Source: Lachnospiraceae bacterium (GTDB taxonomy: Bacteria > Bacillota > Clostridia > Lachnospirales > Lachnospiraceae). Taken from it: a stretch of 64,000 nt of DNA. The notes beneath the pieces were generated by a model that did no database searches, was not told the DNA's origin, and saw only the letters and a list, made by a program, of their open reading frames with translations. Below, in pieces: positions 35,614 through 43,888 of the stretch. The translations under genes were made by a program, and so were the position numbers. The stretch covers positions 1-64,000 of the forward strand of contig JAFRLH010000005.1 in the NCBI GenBank assembly GCA_017431345.1, read 5' to 3'. Positions within the stretch are counted from its first letter, which is position 1; the number at the start of each line of letters is the position of its first letter.

Positions 35614-36042
35614 ATGGCTGCAAGAACAAAATACAATACAAAACAGCGGGAAGTGCTTCTTGGGTATCTGAAGACAGTCCCGGGTGAGCATATCACGGCG
35701 GCAGATGCCTGCAGATATTTCCGGGAGCAGGGAACGTCGATCGGACAGTCTACCGTCTACCGTCAGCTTGAGAGTCTTGTGGATGAAGGAATAATCAATA
35801 AGTACATCATTGACGGGAACACGCCTGCCTGCTTTGAATATACCGGGGAGGACAGTCATGCAGATGCAGAGGTGTGCTTTCACTGCAAATGCGAAAAATG
35901 CGGAAAGCTGATCCATCTGCACTGTGACGAGCTGGAGACCATCCAGGAACACCTGCTTCGGCATCATCAGTTCAGGCTGAATCCGATGAGGACGGTTTTT
36001 TACGGCTGCTGCGAGGAGTGCATCAGCAGGGAGGAGACCTGA
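35614..36042 (+). CDS. Fur-family metal-responsive regulator
   Basis: A 142-residue Fur/Zur/PerR-type repressor. The winged helix is N-terminal (NTKQREVLLGYLK, GQSTVYRQLESLVDEGIIN). The metal-binding C-terminal half has CFHCKCEKCGKLIHLHCDEL and the closing CCEEC, giving two CxxC structural zinc sites. It lies 28 bases after the ATPase and may be in the same transcript. It is a candidate regulator of the znuCB-like operon 4.5 kb upstream. Which metal it senses cannot be decided. Confidence 0.87.
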   Translation: MAARTKYNTKQREVLLGYLKTVPGEHITAADACRYFREQGTSIGQSTVYRQLESLVDEGIINKYIIDGNTPACFEYTGEDSHADAEVCFHCKCEKCGKLIHLHCDELETIQEHLLRHHQFRLNPMRTVFYGCCEECISREET

Positions 36043-36098
36043 AAACAGTCCACTGGAATCTGTCAGGAATGGAATTCTAAACAAATTATAAACTTGCA

Positions 36099-36167
36099 TT
36101 GATTTACACACTGGAATGTGCTAAACTGTCCATAATTACCGGTTCTATTATAGAACCGGATTTTTTT
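36099..36167 (+). promoter_or_regulatory. Promoter followed at once by an intrinsic terminator in the NSS gene leader
   Basis: TTGATT (36099-36104), a 17-base spacer and TAAACT (36122-36127) form a promoter. CCGGTTCTA (36139-36147) and TAGAACCGG (36151-36159) then form a perfect 9-bp hairpin followed by T7 (36161-36167). The ribosome binding site GGGAGAG comes right after. The hairpin may end transcripts from the upstream Fur-family gene, or attenuate the NSS gene. Confidence 0.65.
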
Positions 36168-36180
36168 GGGAGAGAAATGT

Positions 36181-37518
36181 ATGGAAAATCGTGAAAGACT
36201 CGGAAGCCGTCTCGGCTTCATCATGCTGTCCGCAGGCTGTGCCATCGGCTGCGGAAATGTCTGGAAATTCCCGTGGATGTGCGGAAAGTACGGCGGCGGG
36301 AGTTTTATGCTGGTGTATATCCTCTGCCTGCTCGTGCTGGGACTTCCGGTCATGGTCATGGAATTCTCCGTAGGCCGTGCTGCACAGACCAGTCCGCTGT
36401 ACATGTACCGGACCATCCAGAAGGAAGGCGGCAAGTGGGGACCGTTCGGCTATCTCTGCCTGATCGGCAATTTTGCGCTGATGGCGTTTTACACGGTGGT
36501 CACCGGATGGATCATCTATTATTTTGTCAAGTTCCTGATCGGACAGAATGCGGAATTCGGATTTGTGACGATGATCACGAATCCCAGCGTAAATGTGACA
36601 TATCTTTTTGTTACTGTGCTTGTAGGTTTTGTTATCCTCAGCTTCAATCTCCAGAGCGGCCTTGAGAGGGTAACAAAATATATGATGGGAGCGCTGCTGG
36701 TACTGCTTCTCGTGCTTGCGGGAAGAAGCCTGACGCTTACAGGCGCGAAGGAAGGCCTTGCTTTCTATCTGATCCCCGATTTTTCAAAGATCAACGGTTC
36801 GGTGGTCGTCGGCGCGATGAACCAGGCTTTCTTTACGCTGTCGCTTGGCATCGGCAGCATGGCGATCTTCGGAAGCTATATCGGGAAGGAACATTCCCTG
36901 CTCGGTGAATCGGTGCATATCATAGCGCTGGATACACTGGTGGCATTCCTGGCCGGAATCATCATGTTCCCGAGCTGCTTTACCTACGGACTCGAGGTCA
37001 CTGCCGGCCCCAGCCTGCTGTTCGATACCATGGCGGAAGTCTTCAACAATATGGCGGGCGGCCGCTGGTGGGGAACCCTGTTCTTCCTGTTCATGGTATT
37101 TGCCGCCATGTCTACGGTCCTGAGTGTCTGTGAGAATATCCTGGCCATGGTCAGAGAGCTTACGGGCTGGAGCAGACCGAAGGGAAGCCTGATCTGCGGA
37201 ATCGTCGTATTCCTTACCGCGCTTACCACTGCGCTCGGTTACAGTGTCCTGCACTTCCAGCCTTTTGCGGAAGGAACGGCATGGCTCGATTTCTGGGATT
37301 TCATCGTTTCCACAAATGCGCTGCCGCTCGGATCCCTGATCCTGGCACTGTTCTGCTGCAATTCCTTCGGATGGGGATGGGATAAGTTCGTTGCCGAGGC
37401 CAATGAAGGAAGGGGCCTGAAAATACAGCCCTGGATGAAACCGCTCTTCCGGTTCGTGGTACCGGTACTGATCGTCATCATTTATGTGATCGGTCTCAGG
37501 ACGTTCCCCTGGAAATAA
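36181..37518 (+). CDS. Sodium-dependent transporter of the NSS (SNF) family
   Basis: A 445-residue membrane protein with about 11 helices. It carries the family signature RLGFIMLSAGCAIGCGNVWKFP near the N-terminus, which forms the sodium site, and FFTLSLGIGSMAIFGSYI in the middle. Bacterial relatives import amino acids such as tryptophan, tyrosine or leucine. The ATG at 36181 follows GGGAGAG; the TTG at 36166 would overlap the leader T tract. Confidence 0.88.
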   Translation: MENRERLGSRLGFIMLSAGCAIGCGNVWKFPWMCGKYGGGSFMLVYILCLLVLGLPVMVMEFSVGRAAQTSPLYMYRTIQKEGGKWGPFGYLCLIGNFALMAFYTVVTGWIIYYFVKFLIGQNAEFGFVTMITNPSVNVTYLFVTVLVGFVILSFNLQSGLERVTKYMMGALLVLLLVLAGRSLTLTGAKEGLAFYLIPDFSKINGSVVVGAMNQAFFTLSLGIGSMAIFGSYIGKEHSLLGESVHIIALDTLVAFLAGIIMFPSCFTYGLEVTAGPSLLFDTMAEVFNNMAGGRWWGTLFFLFMVFAAMSTVLSVCENILAMVRELTGWSRPKGSLICGIVVFLTALTTALGYSVLHFQPFAEGTAWLDFWDFIVSTNALPLGSLILALFCCNSFGWGWDKFVAEANEGRGLKIQPWMKPLFRFVVPVLIVIIYVIGLRTFPWK

Positions 37519-37540
37519 TGAAAATAAAAACAACTCCGAT

Positions 37541-37572
37541 CAGGCTGTCGAAAAAGACAGCCTGTTTTTTAT
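37541..37572 (+). terminator. Terminator of the NSS transporter gene
   Basis: CAGGCTGTC pairs with GACAGCCTG around GAAAAA and is followed by TTTTTT. Confidence 0.9.
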
Positions 37573-37640
37573 TCCTGTTTGCCGCGGCAGAATGACCGGG
37601 GCAGTATTAAAATGACTGAGAACGCAAAGGGAATGTCCTC

Positions 37641-37676
37641 TTTGTGCTTGCTATAGCACAAAAAACAGGATATAAT
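37641..37676 (+). promoter_or_regulatory. STAS operon promoter overlapped by an inverted repeat
   Basis: TTGCTA (37648-37653), a 17-base spacer and TATAAT (37671-37676). TTTGTGCT (37641-37648) and AGCACAAA (37655-37662) form a perfect 8-bp inverted repeat that straddles the -35. That is a likely operator. Confidence 0.65.
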
Positions 37677-37736
37677 ATAAAAAATTGTGACCCATGGGGA
37701 TCACGATTACCGAGGAACATTTAAAAGGAGACTGCT

Positions 37737-38033
37737 ATGACAATAGAAAAACAGAGAAATGGTGATGCGCTGCTCGTTGCAGTAGAAGGAAGACTGGATA
37801 CCACAACGGCTCCCGAACTGGAAGGGGAACTGAAGAACTCACTGGATGGCGTGAAAGAACTGGTCCTGGATCTTGGCAAGCTGGAATATATCTCTTCGGC
37901 GGGTCTCAGAGTGCTGCTGTCAGCACACAAGACGATGGCAAAACAGGGCAGCATGAAGCTTACCGGTGTCGGAGAGATCATCATGGAGATCTTTGAAGTG
38001 ACAGGCTTCAATGATATCCTGAACATTGAATGA
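37737..38033 (+). CDS. STAS-domain anti-sigma factor antagonist
   Basis: A 98-residue single STAS domain (SpoIIAA/RsbV type). VEGRLDTTTAPELEGEL opens it, and the phosphorylatable serine lies in YISSAGLRVLLSAHK (about 58-59). The next gene encodes an RsbW/SpoIIAB-like kinase, its expected partner. No sigma factor gene follows, so the controlled output is elsewhere or is not a sigma factor. AAAGGAGA precedes the ATG. Confidence 0.9.
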   Translation: MTIEKQRNGDALLVAVEGRLDTTTAPELEGELKNSLDGVKELVLDLGKLEYISSAGLRVLLSAHKTMAKQGSMKLTGVGEIIMEIFEVTGFNDILNIE

Positions 38034-38087
38034 TCTGTGCCGGGCTGATGTCTTATTGTGTAAACAGATCGCCTGAAGGGAGTTTTT

Positions 38088-38540
38088 ATGACTGATTTTG
38101 ATATGTCTGAAAACAGAAAATCTGCTCCGGTATCATGCGAATTAAAACTCGAAGCACGGAAAGACAATCTTGACCGGGTGATCGAAGTGCTGGAAGATGT
38201 TCTTGACCGGACCGGGTGTCCGATGAAGGCAAGGATGCAGCTTGAAGTGGCAGTGGAAGAGATCTTTATCAATATAGCAAGCTACGCATACGGCACGGAT
38301 ACCGGAATGGCGGAGATCAGAATGTGGACGGAAGAAGCGCCGGAAGCCTTTCTGGTCAGTTTTGCTGATTCGGGAATACCGTATGATCCAATGAAAAAGG
38401 AGGATCCGGATGTTTCGCTGCCCGCATCCGAACGCGAGATCGGAGGCCTGGGCATATACCTGGTAAAAAAGAGCATGGATGATGTAACATACCGGTATGA
38501 AGACGGAAAGAATATACTGACGCTCAAAAAGAAGCTATAG
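38088..38540 (+). CDS. Anti-sigma-factor-type serine kinase (HATPase)
   Basis: A 150-residue GHKL ATPase of the RsbW/SpoIIAB family. The N box is LEVAVEEIFINIASYAYG, G1 is FADSGIPYDP and G2 is IGGLGIYLVKKSMDD. By family it phosphorylates the STAS serine and may bind a sigma factor or other partner. It lies 54 bases after the STAS gene. A very similar domain is fused to the broken MATE gene at 61.4-62.1 kb. Confidence 0.88.
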   Translation: MTDFDMSENRKSAPVSCELKLEARKDNLDRVIEVLEDVLDRTGCPMKARMQLEVAVEEIFINIASYAYGTDTGMAEIRMWTEEAPEAFLVSFADSGIPYDPMKKEDPDVSLPASEREIGGLGIYLVKKSMDDVTYRYEDGKNILTLKKKL

Positions 38541-38565
38541 ATCAGAGACAGAAAGGATGAGCAGT

Positions 38566-39429
38566 ATGTCTTTTGCTGTTTTCGCGGATGGCAGCGCGAA
38601 TCTGCCGCTTGAAGATCTTGACGGGATTCAGCTCGTCCCCTGTGAGTATACCGTGGACGGGGTCCCGCAGATCTATTACGGGGACGTCGATCATTTTGAC
38701 GGGAAAGCGTTCTATGAAGGCCTGAGAAAAGGGAGGAGCGTTAAGACCAGTCTTATAAACACGCATCAGTTTCTGGAATCCTTTACTCCTGTCATTGAAC
38801 AGGGACAGGATATCATTTACATTTCCATGAGTTCCGGTATCAGCGGGACGTACGGAGCGGCTTCGGTAGCAGCCATGGAGCTGATGGACGGATATCCGGA
38901 CCGTTTCGTGCATGTGGTGGATTCCAAGGGGTGCGGATTCGGAAACGCGCTTCTTGCCCTTGAAGCGGCGGAACTTTCCCGTAACGGCGTTGACGTGAGA
39001 GAAGCAGCAAAGATCCTGGATGAGGATGTCCCTCATGCATGCCAGTATTTCACCGTAGATGATCTGAACTTCCTGAAAAGCACAGGCCGGGTGAGCGGGT
39101 TTACCGCAGCGATCGGCACGATCATGAATATCAAGCCCATCCTTTACGGCGACAGCACGGGACATATCGTCGCCTGTGCAAAAGTGCGCGGCAGAAAGAA
39201 ATCCATCGAAGCGATTGTGAAGAAATATGAAGAGAAGAGGATGGATATCCCCGGGCAGAGAGTGTTCATTTCTCACGGTGACTGCCTGGAAGACGCAGAA
39301 TGCATGGCTGCCATGGTGAAGAAGCTGACCCCGGATGTAAGGCTTACGATCTGTCAGCACGAGCCCTTTTCCGGCGCGCATGTAGGACCCGGAATGCTGG
39401 CACTGTTCTTTAAAGGAAAAGAAAGATAG
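38566..39429 (+). CDS. DegV-family fatty-acid-binding protein
   Basis: A 287-residue DegV protein that binds a fatty acid and, in other bacteria, serves fatty acid kinase as FakB. FAVFADGSANLPLE, VKTSLINTHQFLESF and ISMSSGISGTYGAASVAA (ligand-binding loop) are in the first half. FTVDDLNFLKSTGRVSG and IKPIL follow, and SGAHVGPGMLALFF closes it. The start at 38566 has correct spacing to AAAGG; the ATG at 38557 abuts it. It is probably in one operon with the STAS and HATPase genes. Confidence 0.88.
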   Translation: MSFAVFADGSANLPLEDLDGIQLVPCEYTVDGVPQIYYGDVDHFDGKAFYEGLRKGRSVKTSLINTHQFLESFTPVIEQGQDIIYISMSSGISGTYGAASVAAMELMDGYPDRFVHVVDSKGCGFGNALLALEAAELSRNGVDVREAAKILDEDVPHACQYFTVDDLNFLKSTGRVSGFTAAIGTIMNIKPILYGDSTGHIVACAKVRGRKKSIEAIVKKYEEKRMDIPGQRVFISHGDCLEDAECMAAMVKKLTPDVRLTICQHEPFSGAHVGPGMLALFFKGKER

Positions 39430-39441
39430 CAGTGCTTTTAC

Positions 39442-39504
39442 GATAAATGAAAAAGAGGCAGAGGATACACCAATAGGTGCACCTCCGCCTCTTTTCCATT
39501 TATC
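39442..39504. terminator. Long bidirectional hairpin after the DegV gene
   Basis: GATAAATG and CATTTATC form the base of a 63-base hairpin continued by AAAAGAGGC with GCCTCTTTT and an inner CACC-AATA-GGTG. The A and T tracts fit termination in both directions between convergent transcripts. A further palindrome, GTACCGTC-CGT-GACGGTAC (39553-39571), lies before the sdaAA end. Confidence 0.75.
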
Positions 39505-39590
39505 GGGAGATATGAGGGGGGATTCTCATACCGGAAAAGGGCTGTGCTTCCTGTACCGTCCGTGACGGTACACGGATAAAACGGATTCGG

Positions 39591-40472
39591 CTATTTTCCG
39601 AATACCTGCTCACGGAGTTTCAGTCCCGTAGGTGTTGCTGCAAGGCCGCCTGCAGCGGTCTCTTTGAGCGCTGCGGGCATCGCATTTCCTACTTCCCGCA
39701 TCGCATCGATGCATTCATCCGGAGGAATTTTCGGGCCGATGCCGGCAAGAGCCATGTCAGCGCTTGAGAAGGCGACCATCAATCCGGAGACATTCCGTTT
39801 GATGCAGGGGATCTCGACAAGTCCTGCGACCGGATCGCATACCAGTCCGAGCTGGCTTGCGATCGCGATCGCGCAGGCGTCCGCACATTGCTGCGGTGTG
39901 CCGCCCATCAGCTCGGCAAGAGCTGCGGCAGCCATTCCTGCAGCGCTCCCGCATTCTGCCTGGCACCCGCCCTGGGCGCCGGCAATCCCGGCATTGTTCG
40001 CGATGACCATGCCGAAGGCGCCGGCCGTGAACATGGACATGACAATATCTTTTTCGGAAAAGTTCCGGTCCTCGTAAAGAGAGACGAGACAGCCGGGCAG
40101 GATCCCGCAGCTGCCTGCGGTCGGCGCAGCGACGATCCTTCCCATGGAAGCATTGCATCCTGCGACGGCAAGTGCCCGTGAGATCGCGCGGGTCATGAAT
40201 GGTCCGCACAATCCGCCCGCATTCTTTTCGGAATATGCTTTCATGGCATATCCCTCGCCGCCGGTAAGGCCTGACATGGAACGCTGGTCCTTCGCCTGTC
40301 CGGTCTGCACGGCTTTTTTCATTACTTCAAAACTGTTCCGCATGGTCTCATAGAGCTGTTCCGGCGCCGTCTCCATGCTTTCCGCCTGATCGCTAAGAAC
40401 AAGCCTGCTGATCGTGAGACCGGCGTTTTCGGCGGCGGAAACAAGTTCTTTTAAAGAATGATATTTAAGCAC
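39591..40472 (-). CDS. sdaAA: L-serine dehydratase, alpha subunit (iron-sulfur type)
   Basis: A 293-residue alpha subunit of the two-subunit [4Fe-4S] L-serine deaminase, which converts serine to pyruvate and ammonia. It shows MSGLTGGEGYAMKAY, IVAAPTAGSCGILPG, NAGIAGAQGGCQAECGSAAG and VCDPVAGLVEIPCIKRN, supplying the cluster cysteines. The beta subunit gene lies 12 bases upstream on the same strand. Pyruvate formed this way can feed fermentation. Confidence 0.95.
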   Translation of the reverse strand: MLKYHSLKELVSAAENAGLTISRLVLSDQAESMETAPEQLYETMRNSFEVMKKAVQTGQAKDQRSMSGLTGGEGYAMKAYSEKNAGGLCGPFMTRAISRALAVAGCNASMGRIVAAPTAGSCGILPGCLVSLYEDRNFSEKDIVMSMFTAGAFGMVIANNAGIAGAQGGCQAECGSAAGMAAAALAELMGGTPQQCADACAIAIASQLGLVCDPVAGLVEIPCIKRNVSGLMVAFSSADMALAGIGPKIPPDECIDAMREVGNAMPAALKETAAGGLAATPTGLKLREQVFGK

Positions 40473-40484
40473 TTTTCCGCCTCC

Positions 40485-41153
40485 TTACAGCCTTCGTATC
40501 AGCAGTGCATTGGTAACATGCGGAAGCTTCCGGATATCTTCTGTAAGCGTTTCGGGAGGCAGGCTGTCGATCTCGATCGTCATAATGGCATTCCCGCCTT
40601 TTTCTTCCCGTGAAAGATGGAAATTCGAGATGTTCAGATCAGCATATTCATAGCGCATCAGGCTTGTTACGCTGGCAATTACGCCCGGGCGGTCCAGATG
40701 CATGACAAGTATGGTATGGGAATCGCCGTTAAATTCCACTTTCATTCCGTTTACCAGGTCGATGCGTATATTTCCGCCGCCGACGCTGGCGCCCTGCACG
40801 GTTCCTTCCCGTCCGTCTTTTCTGTAAAAATGAATGAGCGCTGTATTGGGATGTGCCCCGGGAAGGTCCTTTTTGATGAATTCATACCGGATGCCGCGTT
40901 CTTCCGCGATCTTAAGCGCATCGCGGATCTCCTCAGACCAGCTGTTGTATCCCATGATCCCGGCCAGCAGCGCCCTGTCCGTTCCGTGACCGCGGTAAGT
41001 CTCCGCGAAGGATCCTGACAGTGTGATCTCGACCCTGGCAGGCGTTTCTTCATCCATCAGCTTATTGGCGACACGGCCGAGACGGACTGCGCCGGCAGTA
41101 TGAGAACTGGAAGGCCCGATCATGATCGGGCCTATAATATCAAAGATATTCAT
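40485..41153 (-). CDS. sdaAB: L-serine dehydratase, beta subunit
   Basis: A 222-residue beta subunit. DIIGPIMIGPSSSHTAGAVR is the family signature (4-23), and GHGTDRALLAGIMGY follows. The C-terminal part (about 145-222) is an ACT-type regulatory domain (NGDSHTILVMHLDRPGVIAS). It is first in the sda operon and divergent from a LysR gene. Confidence 0.94.
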   Translation of the reverse strand: MNIFDIIGPIMIGPSSSHTAGAVRLGRVANKLMDEETPARVEITLSGSFAETYRGHGTDRALLAGIMGYNSWSEEIRDALKIAEERGIRYEFIKKDLPGAHPNTALIHFYRKDGREGTVQGASVGGGNIRIDLVNGMKVEFNGDSHTILVMHLDRPGVIASVTSLMRYEYADLNISNFHLSREEKGGNAIMTIEIDSLPPETLTEDIRKLPHVTNALLIRRL

Positions 41154-41339
41154 CGTGAAACCTCACCGGTATATCCGAATTCCTTCCGCTGTACTGACAA
41201 AATGGGAAAAACGATCAGTCGATTGGCTTAATTATCTTGAATATATCATCAGTTTATGGTAAAAACAATTTTAAGGAATTTAACTATTGGTTAAAATATT
41301 TTTATGAATGCGAAGATCTGTTTTGCAGATGGGAGAATC
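41154..41339. promoter_or_regulatory. Divergent control region between sdaAB and the LysR gene
   Basis: A 186-base region between divergent start codons, AT-rich on the LysR side. TTTAAC (41279-41284) and GTTAAA (41290-41295) form an inverted repeat around TATTG. ACTGA and TCAGT lie further apart near 41193-41218. LysR proteins usually bind such divergent regions, so control of sda is plausible. No clear promoter hexamers are assigned. Confidence 0.4.
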
Positions 41340-42242
41340 ATGGAGATCAGACAGCTTGTCACCTTTGTCAATATTATCGAACAGCAGAGCTTCTCAAAAG
41401 CGGCGGCAGTGCTTGGCTACACGCAGGCCGCCGTGACGATCCAGATCCAGCAGCTGGAGCAGGAGTTTCACACGAAGTTCTTCAGCCGTGTCGGCAGGCG
41501 TATCGATCTTACGCCGCAGGGGCGGGAATTTGAAAAGTATGCAAGAGAGATCCTCAGAACATCGGATAATGCGTATAAGGCTATATCGGGGAGGGTCTTC
41601 CGCAGTTATTCCCTGCATATAGGGACGCTGAATTCCCTGCTGGCAGTCCGGATCCCGCAGCTGGTCAGGCACTTCTATATTCATTCACCGGAGACGCATC
41701 TGAAAATAACTGCAGGGCTGCCGCGGGAACTGACGGAGATGCTCAACCACAACCAGCTGGATATGATCTATCTGCTGGATAACCCCATCAGTAATCCGGC
41801 CTGGGTAAAGGTACTGGAAGCACCCGAAGAGATCGTCTTCGTGGCTTCGACGCATTCCTATCTGGCAAGGGCCTCTTCGGTTCCGCTGAAAGAACTGACT
41901 GCACTTCCGCTTTTCCTTACAGAGCAGCATACGAATTACCGGCAGATGCTGGACCAGATGTTCATAGAGCGGGGGCTGGAAGTCCGCCCGTTTTTTGAAA
42001 CAGGCAACACGGACGTGATCATCCGGCTGATCCAGGCGAACCAGGGCGTATCCTTCCTGCCGAGGCTCGCCGTGGAAGAGAGCGTAAAAAACGGGAAGCT
42101 GGCCGTGATCAATGTGGAGGATATTTCTCTTAAAATGTACAGGCAGCTGTTCTATCACAGGAATAAATGGGTGACGGAAGAGATGAAGGAAGTCATACGG
42201 TTCGGCAGGACGCTGACAGACAGGCCGGCAAACGTGAAATAG
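41340..42242 (+). CDS. LysR-family transcriptional regulator
   Basis: A 300-residue LysR regulator. The N-terminal winged helix (1-60) reads MEIRQLVTFVNIIEQQSFSK and contains YTQAAVTIQIQQLEQEF. The effector domain (about 88-290) has LHIGTLNSLLAVRIPQL, DMIYLLDNP and NQGVSFLPRLAVEE. The ATG at 41340 lies behind GGGAG and matches the family start. It is divergent from sdaAB-sdaAA, its probable target. The effector is unknown. Confidence 0.9.
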   Translation: MEIRQLVTFVNIIEQQSFSKAAAVLGYTQAAVTIQIQQLEQEFHTKFFSRVGRRIDLTPQGREFEKYAREILRTSDNAYKAISGRVFRSYSLHIGTLNSLLAVRIPQLVRHFYIHSPETHLKITAGLPRELTEMLNHNQLDMIYLLDNPISNPAWVKVLEAPEEIVFVASTHSYLARASSVPLKELTALPLFLTEQHTNYRQMLDQMFIERGLEVRPFFETGNTDVIIRLIQANQGVSFLPRLAVEESVKNGKLAVINVEDISLKMYRQLFYHRNKWVTEEMKEVIRFGRTLTDRPANVK

Positions 42243-42255
42243 AGCCTTCGTTTTC

Positions 42256-42284
42256 TTGAATTTTTGTATGATATCGCTTATACT
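42256..42284 (+). promoter_or_regulatory. Promoter of the NYN-domain gene
   Basis: TTGAAT (42256-42261), a 17-base spacer and TATACT (42279-42284), 34 bases before the start. Confidence 0.65.
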
Positions 42285-42318
42285 CTTCTCAATAAAATGA
42301 ATCCCTGGTGAGGTAAAC

Positions 42319-43326
42319 GTGGAAGATAAAGATAAAAAATTTGCAGTGCTGATCGATGCGGACAATATATCGCCGAAGTATATTAAATACATTCTGGAAG
42401 AAATCTCCGATTTCGGAACGGCTACCTATAAGAGAATATACGGAGACTGGACGGATCAGACAAAACGCGGCTGGAAAGACGTGATCCTGGAATGGTCCGT
42501 GAACCCGATTCAGCAGTACAGCTATACAACGGGAAAGAATTCGACAGATTCCGCTATGATCATAGATGCCATGGATATTCTGTATTCCGGCAGCGTGCAG
42601 GGGTTCTGTCTGGTATCCTCTGACTCGGATTTTACGAAGCTTGCGCAGCGCTTAAGGGAAGCGGGCATGTTCGTCCTGGGCATGGGCGAGAGCAAGACGC
42701 CGAAACCTTTCCGGGCTGCCTGTGACAACTTCAAGATCCTGGATGTCATCTCCCAGGCAGAATCAGACAGTCATTCGCCGGCGCCTGTAACGGGAGAGAT
42801 CGATAAAGCGGATATTACGAGCATTCACGATATCAAGAAAGCCATCTTCAAGATGATGACCGAGAATACGAACCAGGGAAAAATGACCGGCATGGCGGAT
42901 ATGGGAAACTTCCTTGCGAAGAGATTCTCCGAGTTCGACGTCAGGAACTACGGCTTTTCCAAACTTTCGACATTCCTGGAAAGCCTGGATGAATTTGAGG
43001 TCGTGAAGGAAGGGACCACGTATTTTGTCGTGGACAAGCGTTCCGAAGTTCCGATCAATGAGATCGAACGCGAGATCGAACTGATCCTGGAAGAGAACGG
43101 CGGAGAGGTGTCTAATCTCAGCATTATCAATGACGAGATCAAGAAAGCTTTTCCCGGATTTCATGTCAAACAGTATGGATTTGCGAGATTTTCCAGTTTC
43201 ATCAAGAGCCTGCCGCAGTTCGAGATCCGTGACAATTCCGTACGGCTGAGTCATGATTATTATTACTATGAGGAATACGGCAGGGACGGGACGGAGCCGC
43301 ACAGGACCACAAGAAGAAAAAAATAA
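42319..43326 (+). CDS. NYN-domain RNase-like protein with OST-HTH/LOTUS domains
   Basis: A 335-residue protein. The N-terminal NYN (PIN-like) domain (about 6-150) has FAVLIDADNISPKYIKYIL, DSAMIIDAMDILYSG and GFCLVSSDSDFTKLAQRLRE, with the Asp residues expected of a metal-dependent RNase. Two winged-helix OST-HTH/LOTUS domains follow (about 170-240 and 250-320), each ending in a YGFxKLSTFL or YGFARFSSFI pattern. LOTUS domains bind RNA, often G-rich or structured. The GTG start follows GGTGAGG. Targets are unknown. Confidence 0.87.
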   Translation: MEDKDKKFAVLIDADNISPKYIKYILEEISDFGTATYKRIYGDWTDQTKRGWKDVILEWSVNPIQQYSYTTGKNSTDSAMIIDAMDILYSGSVQGFCLVSSDSDFTKLAQRLREAGMFVLGMGESKTPKPFRAACDNFKILDVISQAESDSHSPAPVTGEIDKADITSIHDIKKAIFKMMTENTNQGKMTGMADMGNFLAKRFSEFDVRNYGFSKLSTFLESLDEFEVVKEGTTYFVVDKRSEVPINEIEREIELILEENGGEVSNLSIINDEIKKAFPGFHVKQYGFARFSSFIKSLPQFEIRDNSVRLSHDYYYYEEYGRDGTEPHRTTRRKK

Positions 43327-43344
43327 CGAAGGAGACCATCTGCA

Positions 43345-43875
43345 ATGGAAGTGATGAACGAGACAATAAAGACCCTGACGGCACGCAGGAGTATGAGAAA
43401 ATTCAAAAAGGAACAGATCCTTGAGAAAGAACTGGAACAGATCCTTGCAGCTGCAGTAAACGCGCCGAGCGGAAGAAATACCCAGCCCGCGAAGATCGTT
43501 GTCATTCAGGATGAAGAAACGATCGAAAGACTCAGGAAACTGCATCAGAAAGTGCTGGGAAATGATAAGATCGATGCACTGTACGGCGCGCCTACCGTCG
43601 TTGTTGTCCTGGCGGATCCGGAAGTGAACGCCACCTGGCATGACGACGGCGTGCTCGTGCTCGGAAATATGGTGAATGCCGCCTATTCGCTCGGCATCGG
43701 ATCCTGCTATATCTACCGCGCGGAACCGATCTTTGATATGCCGGAAGGCAAGGCGCTTTTAAGAGAGTGGGGGATTCCGGAGCGTTTCCGCGGGATCGGC
43801 CACTGCATACTCGGATATCCTGACGGAGAGGAGAAACCGATCACCCATAAGGAAGATTATATCGTCCGCGTCTGA
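43345..43875 (+). CDS. Nitroreductase-family FMN oxidoreductase
   Basis: A 176-residue flavoprotein. It has the FMN-binding RRSMRKFKKEQILEKELEQI and AAVNAPSGRNTQPAKIVVI at the N-terminus, WHDDGVLVLGNMVNAAYSLG in the middle and CILGYPDGE near the end. It is one of the short nitroreductases common in anaerobes. The substrate is unknown. It lies 18 bases after the NYN gene. Confidence 0.88.
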   Translation: MEVMNETIKTLTARRSMRKFKKEQILEKELEQILAAAVNAPSGRNTQPAKIVVIQDEETIERLRKLHQKVLGNDKIDALYGAPTVVVVLADPEVNATWHDDGVLVLGNMVNAAYSLGIGSCYIYRAEPIFDMPEGKALLREWGIPERFRGIGHCILGYPDGEEKPITHKEDYIVRV

Positions 43876-43888
43876 TAGGGAGGTTTTC

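Noticed and set aside
34831-36111. Minus-strand frame of 426 codons over the amino-acid ABC ATPase and Fur-family genes
   Set aside because: Both opposite-strand genes have clear catalytic or metal-binding motifs. This frame has no start signal or motif.
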